17,468 nt of DNA from NCBI GenBank assembly GCA_028290925.1, contig JAQGIX010000370.1, positions 1 through 17,468 of the forward strand. The letters are read 5' to 3'. Origin of the DNA: Phenylobacterium sp. (lineage in GTDB: Bacteria; Pseudomonadota; Alphaproteobacteria; Caulobacterales; Caulobacteraceae). The translations under genes were made by a program, and so were the position numbers. Below the pieces are notes generated by a model. It did no database searches, had not been told where the DNA came from, and saw only the letters and a program-made list of their open reading frames with translations. Each line of letters begins with the position of its first letter. Position 1 is the first letter of the stretch. Positions 13,979-17,468 of this stretch are shown here, one piece after another.

Positions 13979-16492
13979 ATGGGGGCTTTTTCAAAGCGGG
14001 CTTTGCTCGCCGGGATCTCGGGGACCGCGCTGCTCAGCGCCGCCTCCCTGGGTCACGCACAATCCAGACCGGCTGTGACCGCCGCGGCGGCGGCCGACGC
14101 GAGCCAGGTCGAGACGGTGATCGTCACCGGCACGCGCATGGTCGGTCTCCGCGCAGTGGACAGCCCGGCGCCGGTGCAGGTGCTGGAAGCCTCCGCCCTG
14201 GCGCGCACGGGCCAGACCGACCTGGTCCAGGCCATCGCCCAGAACATTCCCTCGTTCAACGCCCAGGCGTTCGGCGGCGACACCGCCAACCTGACGCTCT
14301 CGGCCCGCCTGCGGGGCCTGAGCCCGAACCACACCCTGGTGTTGGTCAACGGCAAGCGCCGGCACGGTACGGCCAACCTGGCGGTGCTCGGCGGCCCCTA
14401 CCAGGGCGGCGCCTCGGCCGACCTCAACTTCATCCCCCTGTCGGCGGTCGACCACGTGGAAGTCCTGCAGGACGGCGCGGCGGCCCAGTACGGCACCGAC
14501 GCCATCGCCGGCGTGGTCAACATCATCCTGAAGGACAGGGCGGCCGGCGGCAGCGCGGTGGCCTCGGTCGGCAAGTTCTTCGACGGCGGCGGCGATACCG
14601 CCGACTTCTCGGCCAACGTGGGCTTCGCGCCGATCGACAAGTCCTATGTGAACGTCACCTTCGAGAGCCGCTGGCACAGCCACACCTTCCGCGGCGACTC
14701 CGACCCGCGGACGCTCAACACGCCGTACAACACCGCCTCATCCTCGCGGCTGTCGCGCTATCCGCAGATCACCGGGGCCGCGGACTATCCGTTCATGAAC
14801 CGGATCGCCGGCGACGCCGCCTATCGGCTGAACGTCGGCTCGTTCAACGCGGGCTACCACATCGACGACACCACAGAGCTCTACAGCTTCGGCACCTACG
14901 GCCATAAGTGGGCCGCGGCCTTCGAGAACTACCGCGTCCCCAACCTGATCGTCGGCAAGGACGGCACGATCCCGCGCCCGCTGGGCTTCGCTCCCATGGA
15001 ATCGATCACCGAGGACGACTACGCGGCCACCGGCGGGATCAAGGGCGAGACCTCCGCCTGGAGCTGGGACCTGTCCACCACCTACGGCAAGGACGCCGAC
15101 TCGGTGAACGTCCTGAACTCGCTGAACCGGTCGCTCTATATCGACACCTCGACCGCCACCACGCCGGGCTTCTCGCCGACCAACTTCCACGCCGGCGACT
15201 TCTTGGCCAGCCAATGGACCACCACCCTGGACCTCACCCGCGAGCTGGACGTCGGCATGTACAAGCCGATGACGCTGGCGCTCGGCGCCGAGTACCGGCG
15301 CGAGACCTACGAGATCAAGCCGGGCGACGCGGCCTCGCGCTACAAGGAGGGCTCGCAGTCCTATCCGGGCTTCGCGCTCACCGACGCGGGCAAGCACAGC
15401 CGCACCAACTACGCCATCTACGCCGACCTCGCCCTGTTGCCGATCGAGCCCCTGAAGCTCGACGCGGCGATCCGCCACGAACACTTCAGCGACTTCGGCG
15501 ACACGACGGTGGTCAAGGGCACCGGCCGCTACGATTTCGGCGAGGCCTTCGCCGTGCGCGGCACCGCCAGCACCGGCTTCCGGGCGCCGACGCTCGCCGA
15601 GGAGTTCTATTCGGCGACCAACGTCTCGCCGACCTCGGCCTTCGTGCAGCTGCCACCCAACTCCCCGGCGGCCCAGCTGATCGGCGTCAACGGCCTGAAA
15701 CCCGAGAAGTCGACCAACTTCAGCCTCGGCTTCGTGGCCCACCCGTTCTCGGGCCTGGTCACCACCCTCGACGTCTACCAGATCTCGGTGAGGGACCGAA
15801 TCGTGGGCTCCGGTTCGCTGTTCGGATCCGGCGGCGCCTTCAACATCCCCGCGGTGCGGGCCGCCATCCTGGCGAACGGCAACGCGCTCGATCCGACCGT
15901 CACCCAGACCGGGATCACCATCTTCACCAACGGCCTCGACACCCGCACCCGCGGCGCGGAGTTCGTGGCCACCTATCCCAGCGATTTCGGCGACTTCGGC
16001 GCGGTCCAGTGGTCGCTGACCGCGAACTACAACGAAACCAAGGTCACCAAGATCAAAGCCCCGCCGCCGCAGCTCGCCGGCGCGTCCCTGTTCGACCTGA
16101 CGGCCATCTCCAACCTGGAGACCGCCTCGCCCAAGTACCGCGTGGTGGTGGGCGGCCTCTGGAGCCTCGGCAAGTTCACGGTGAACCTGAAGGAGTCGCT
16201 CTACGGCCCCTCGTCCGGCTGGGGCAGCCGCACCGGCGCGACCTACTACAAGACCACCATCAAGGCCCAGGTGATCACCGACCTCGAGGCTTCCTATCAG
16301 GTCACCGACGCGGTGAAGGTCACGGTGGGAGCGAACAACCTGTTCAACTACTACCCGGAGCGGATCAATCCCTTCCTCCGGGACGAGTATCTGCGCGCCA
16401 ACAGCAATTCCTACGTGACCCAGTACCCGACCTTCTCGCCGTTCGGGATCAACGGCGGCTACTACTATTCCAAGGTCAGCCTGGTCTTCTGA
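13979..16492 (+). CDS. TonB-dependent outer-membrane receptor (no STN domain)
   Basis: This is an 837-aa outer-membrane importer. A signal peptide at 1-27 (KRALLAGISGTALLSAASLG, then HA|QS) is followed by a TonB box ETVIVTGTR at 45-53. The plug has VLEASALARTGQTDLVQAI, a RLRGLSPNHTLVLVNGKRRH strand and VDHVEVLQDGAAAQYGTDAI. The barrel runs to a terminal Phe (YYYSKVSLVF), as expected for BAM-dependent insertion. TGFRAPTLAEEFY and the AIRHEHFSDFGD segment are typical barrel strands. ATG 13979 is chosen because it starts a proper signal peptide and has GGGG 7 bases upstream; in-frame TTG codons at 13955 and 13916 are less likely. With no FecR or STN domain it is probably a plain uptake receptor regulated from the AT-rich region upstream. 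The ligand is unknown. Confidence 0.93.
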   Translation: MGAFSKRALLAGISGTALLSAASLGHAQSRPAVTAAAAADASQVETVIVTGTRMVGLRAVDSPAPVQVLEASALARTGQTDLVQAIAQNIPSFNAQAFGGDTANLTLSARLRGLSPNHTLVLVNGKRRHGTANLAVLGGPYQGGASADLNFIPLSAVDHVEVLQDGAAAQYGTDAIAGVVNIILKDRAAGGSAVASVGKFFDGGGDTADFSANVGFAPIDKSYVNVTFESRWHSHTFRGDSDPRTLNTPYNTASSSRLSRYPQITGAADYPFMNRIAGDAAYRLNVGSFNAGYHIDDTTELYSFGTYGHKWAAAFENYRVPNLIVGKDGTIPRPLGFAPMESITEDDYAATGGIKGETSAWSWDLSTTYGKDADSVNVLNSLNRSLYIDTSTATTPGFSPTNFHAGDFLASQWTTTLDLTRELDVGMYKPMTLALGAEYRRETYEIKPGDAASRYKEGSQSYPGFALTDAGKHSRTNYAIYADLALLPIEPLKLDAAIRHEHFSDFGDTTVVKGTGRYDFGEAFAVRGTASTGFRAPTLAEEFYSATNVSPTSAFVQLPPNSPAAQLIGVNGLKPEKSTNFSLGFVAHPFSGLVTTLDVYQISVRDRIVGSGSLFGSGGAFNIPAVRAAILANGNALDPTVTQTGITIFTNGLDTRTRGAEFVATYPSDFGDFGAVQWSLTANYNETKVTKIKAPPPQLAGASLFDLTAISNLETASPKYRVVVGGLWSLGKFTVNLKESLYGPSSGWGSRTGATYYKTTIKAQVITDLEASYQVTDAVKVTVGANNLFNYYPERINPFLRDEYLRANSNSYVTQYPTFSPFGINGGYYYSKVSLVF

Positions 16493-16507
16493 TACGCGGG
16501 GGCGTTG

Positions 16508-16538
16508 CGGGGGGCTGCGCCGCCGGCGCGGTCCCCCG
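16508..16538 (+). terminator. Strong GC hairpin downstream of the second receptor
   Basis: A 14-bp stem (16508-16521 with 16525-16538, two G-U wobbles) closes a 3-base loop, starting 15 bases after the receptor stop. Stability and position suit a transcript-end or mRNA-protecting hairpin. There is no T-tract after it, so intrinsic termination is uncertain. Confidence 0.45.
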
Positions 16539-16816
16539 TCATCGTCTGCGGGTCGGCGTCACATCCGAGGCTCTGTTGTTGCGAGAGCCTGACCGGCACG
16601 GCGGGTTCGCCCTGACGCCGAAGGCCAGATCTGATCCACACCTTTTGCGGGCAGGCCGGAGGTCTCGCGCGGGGGTTGTGGCGACCCGCCGCGCCGACAA
16701 CCGGGGATGGCGGCGCGACCGAAACACAAGTCTCTGTTTACCTTAAAGAAAACTTTCGGGGTCCAGGATTGTCCGAAATGGGCGTCGCGTGAGTGACAGT
16801 CGCCCGGAGGATAGTC
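16539..16816. other. Intergenic stretch before the RlpA-like gene
   Basis: No gene is supported here. A 7-bp inverted repeat (AGGCTCT 16568-16574, AGAGCCT 16584-16590) is visible. Another GC-rich fold, GGTTGT 16674-16679 with ACAACC 16697-16702, lies further on. A short A/T-rich patch around 16735-16758 is the likeliest place for the promoter of the following gene, though no clear -35/-10 pair can be named. Confidence 0.35.
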
Positions 16817-17468
16817 ATGGGCTCGGCCCATTTTCGACCTGCCCGCGCCGGCCGCGCCGCGACCGCGCTTGCGACCTGCACGGCGCTGGCCGCCTGCGCC
16901 GGCACGCCGCCCTCGACGAACAGCTCGGCGGCGCTTTTCAAGGCGCAGGTGGGTGACATTTCGGGCGGGGTCGCGCCCGGCCCGAACTCCGTCTGGTACG
17001 TGCAGAGCCAGCCGGCATCCTATGTGAAGATGGGCTTCGCCACCTGGCGGCCGGAGCGTCCCTCCCACGGGCTGCGCGCGTGGATCTCGCGCCTGTTCAG
17101 CCGCCATTCGGCCGGCAGGACCGCGGCCGAGCCCACCGGCGTCGCCTCGGCGAACCTGCGCCTGCCGGTGCCGGCCCGGGTGCAGGTGACCAATGTGCTG
17201 AGCGGGGCGGTGATCACCGTGCGCGTCGACGACAAGGCCCCGATGGGCGACGCCATCATCCGCCTGTCGCCGGAGACGGCGCGCAGCCTGGGCGCCGACC
17301 CCGCCAAGCCGCTCCTGGTGCGCATGCGCTACCTGGCGCCGGTGATCGCCTACAACGAGCGTCCGACCCTGCGCTACGCCCTGCGCGGAGCGGTGCGCCA
17401 CGCGCCGGCCGCCGTCCAGCCCGCGGCGCCCACCCTGCTCGCCGCCCAGACCAAGGCCGCGCCCGCGC
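16817..17468 (+). CDS. RlpA-like double-psi beta-barrel lipoprotein, degenerate (3' truncated by window edge)
   Basis: An open frame runs from ATG 16817, with GGAGG at 16806-16810 six bases upstream, to the right edge (217 codons seen, no stop). The start is a lipoprotein signal, basic then hydrophobic, with lipobox LAAC at 24-27, so Cys27 would be lipidated. The body resembles RlpA proteins, which bind or cleave denuded septal peptidoglycan: VWYVQ (59-63), GFATW (73-77), then RLPVPARVQVTNVLSG (115-130), VRVDDKAPMGDAIIRLS (135-151) and TARSLG. It departs from active RlpA: the ASWYG motif is FATWR, and the position of the catalytic His in TAAHxTLP is Asn113. A binding-only or regulatory paralogue is therefore likelier than a lytic enzyme. 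The Ala/Pro-rich tail resembles the linker before a SPOR domain, which would be outside the window. Confidence 0.78.
   Translation, partial: MGSAHFRPARAGRAATALATCTALAACAGTPPSTNSSAALFKAQVGDISGGVAPGPNSVWYVQSQPASYVKMGFATWRPERPSHGLRAWISRLFSRHSAGRTAAEPTGVASANLRLPVPARVQVTNVLSGAVITVRVDDKAPMGDAIIRLSPETARSLGADPAKPLLVRMRYLAPVIAYNERPTLRYALRGAVRHAPAAVQPAAPTLLAAQTKAAPA

Noticed and set aside
14908..16746. A 612-codon + strand frame within and beyond the second receptor
   Set aside because: It is the +1 shadow of the receptor; the product is an Arg/His/Pro-rich repetition, while the receptor frame carries all the family motifs.
16735..16760. CtrA-type site (TTAA-N7-TTAA) ahead of the RlpA-like gene
   Set aside because: Only one TTAA half is present; the second half at the right spacing has two mismatches.
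16559..17401. A 280-codon - strand frame over the RlpA-like gene
   Set aside because: The + strand frame has a Shine-Dalgarno, lipobox and RlpA-like strands, so the - strand frame is a shadow.

Overview
The window is high-GC DNA (coding third positions almost all G or C) with the gene content of an aerobic alphaproteobacterium. The best guess is a Caulobacterales member such as Phenylobacterium or Caulobacter. This rests on two TonB-dependent receptors, a FecR anti-sigma regulator, a Tat-dependent molybdenum aldehyde oxidoreductase and an RlpA-like lipoprotein. The assignment is inferred; there is no rRNA or other marker gene. Every clear gene is on the + strand except one small helix-turn-helix gene. 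No tRNA, rRNA, CRISPR array, insertion sequence or prophage was seen.

Layout. (1) 1-3179: the C-terminal part of a FecR-type regulator, cut by the left edge, then a TonB-dependent receptor with an N-terminal STN signalling domain. Together these are the envelope half of a cell-surface signalling system; the cognate ECF sigma factor would lie to the left. The receptor's 5' end looks frame-disrupted. (2) 3268-4092: a family 2 glycosyltransferase with its own ribosome binding site. (3) 4207-8124: a tight operon, paoA-paoB-paoC, for a periplasmic 2Fe-2S / FAD+4Fe-4S / molybdopterin aldehyde oxidoreductase. paoA has a Tat signal plus a strong internal ribosome binding site that could start a signal-less form. 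No paoD-like XdhC chaperone gene follows. (4) 8167-8385: a small one-helix membrane protein. (5) 8519-12452: a four-gene operon of circularly permuted ATP-grasp enzyme, Alpha-E protein, transglutaminase-like protein and Anbu, the proteasome-like peptidase. This is the most interesting block: a ligase-like enzyme, a thiol amidase/transferase fold and a self-compartmentalising peptidase made together, with unknown substrate. (6) 12437-12685, - strand: a small HTH protein converging on and overlapping anbu. (7) 12936-13727: a TauE/SafE-type permease. (8) 13728-13978: a strikingly AT-rich intergenic region with inverted repeats, probably the promoter/operator of (9) 13979-16492, a second TonB-dependent receptor without STN domain. 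(10) 16493-16816: an intergenic region with a strong GC hairpin. (11) 16817 to the right edge: a degenerate RlpA-like lipoprotein, open at the edge.

The biology is mostly envelope-centred: two outer-membrane uptake receptors (one signalling), a periplasmic aldehyde detoxification enzyme, a glycosyltransferase probably acting on a surface glycan, and a cell-wall-type lipoprotein. The Anbu operon is the apparent cytoplasmic exception.
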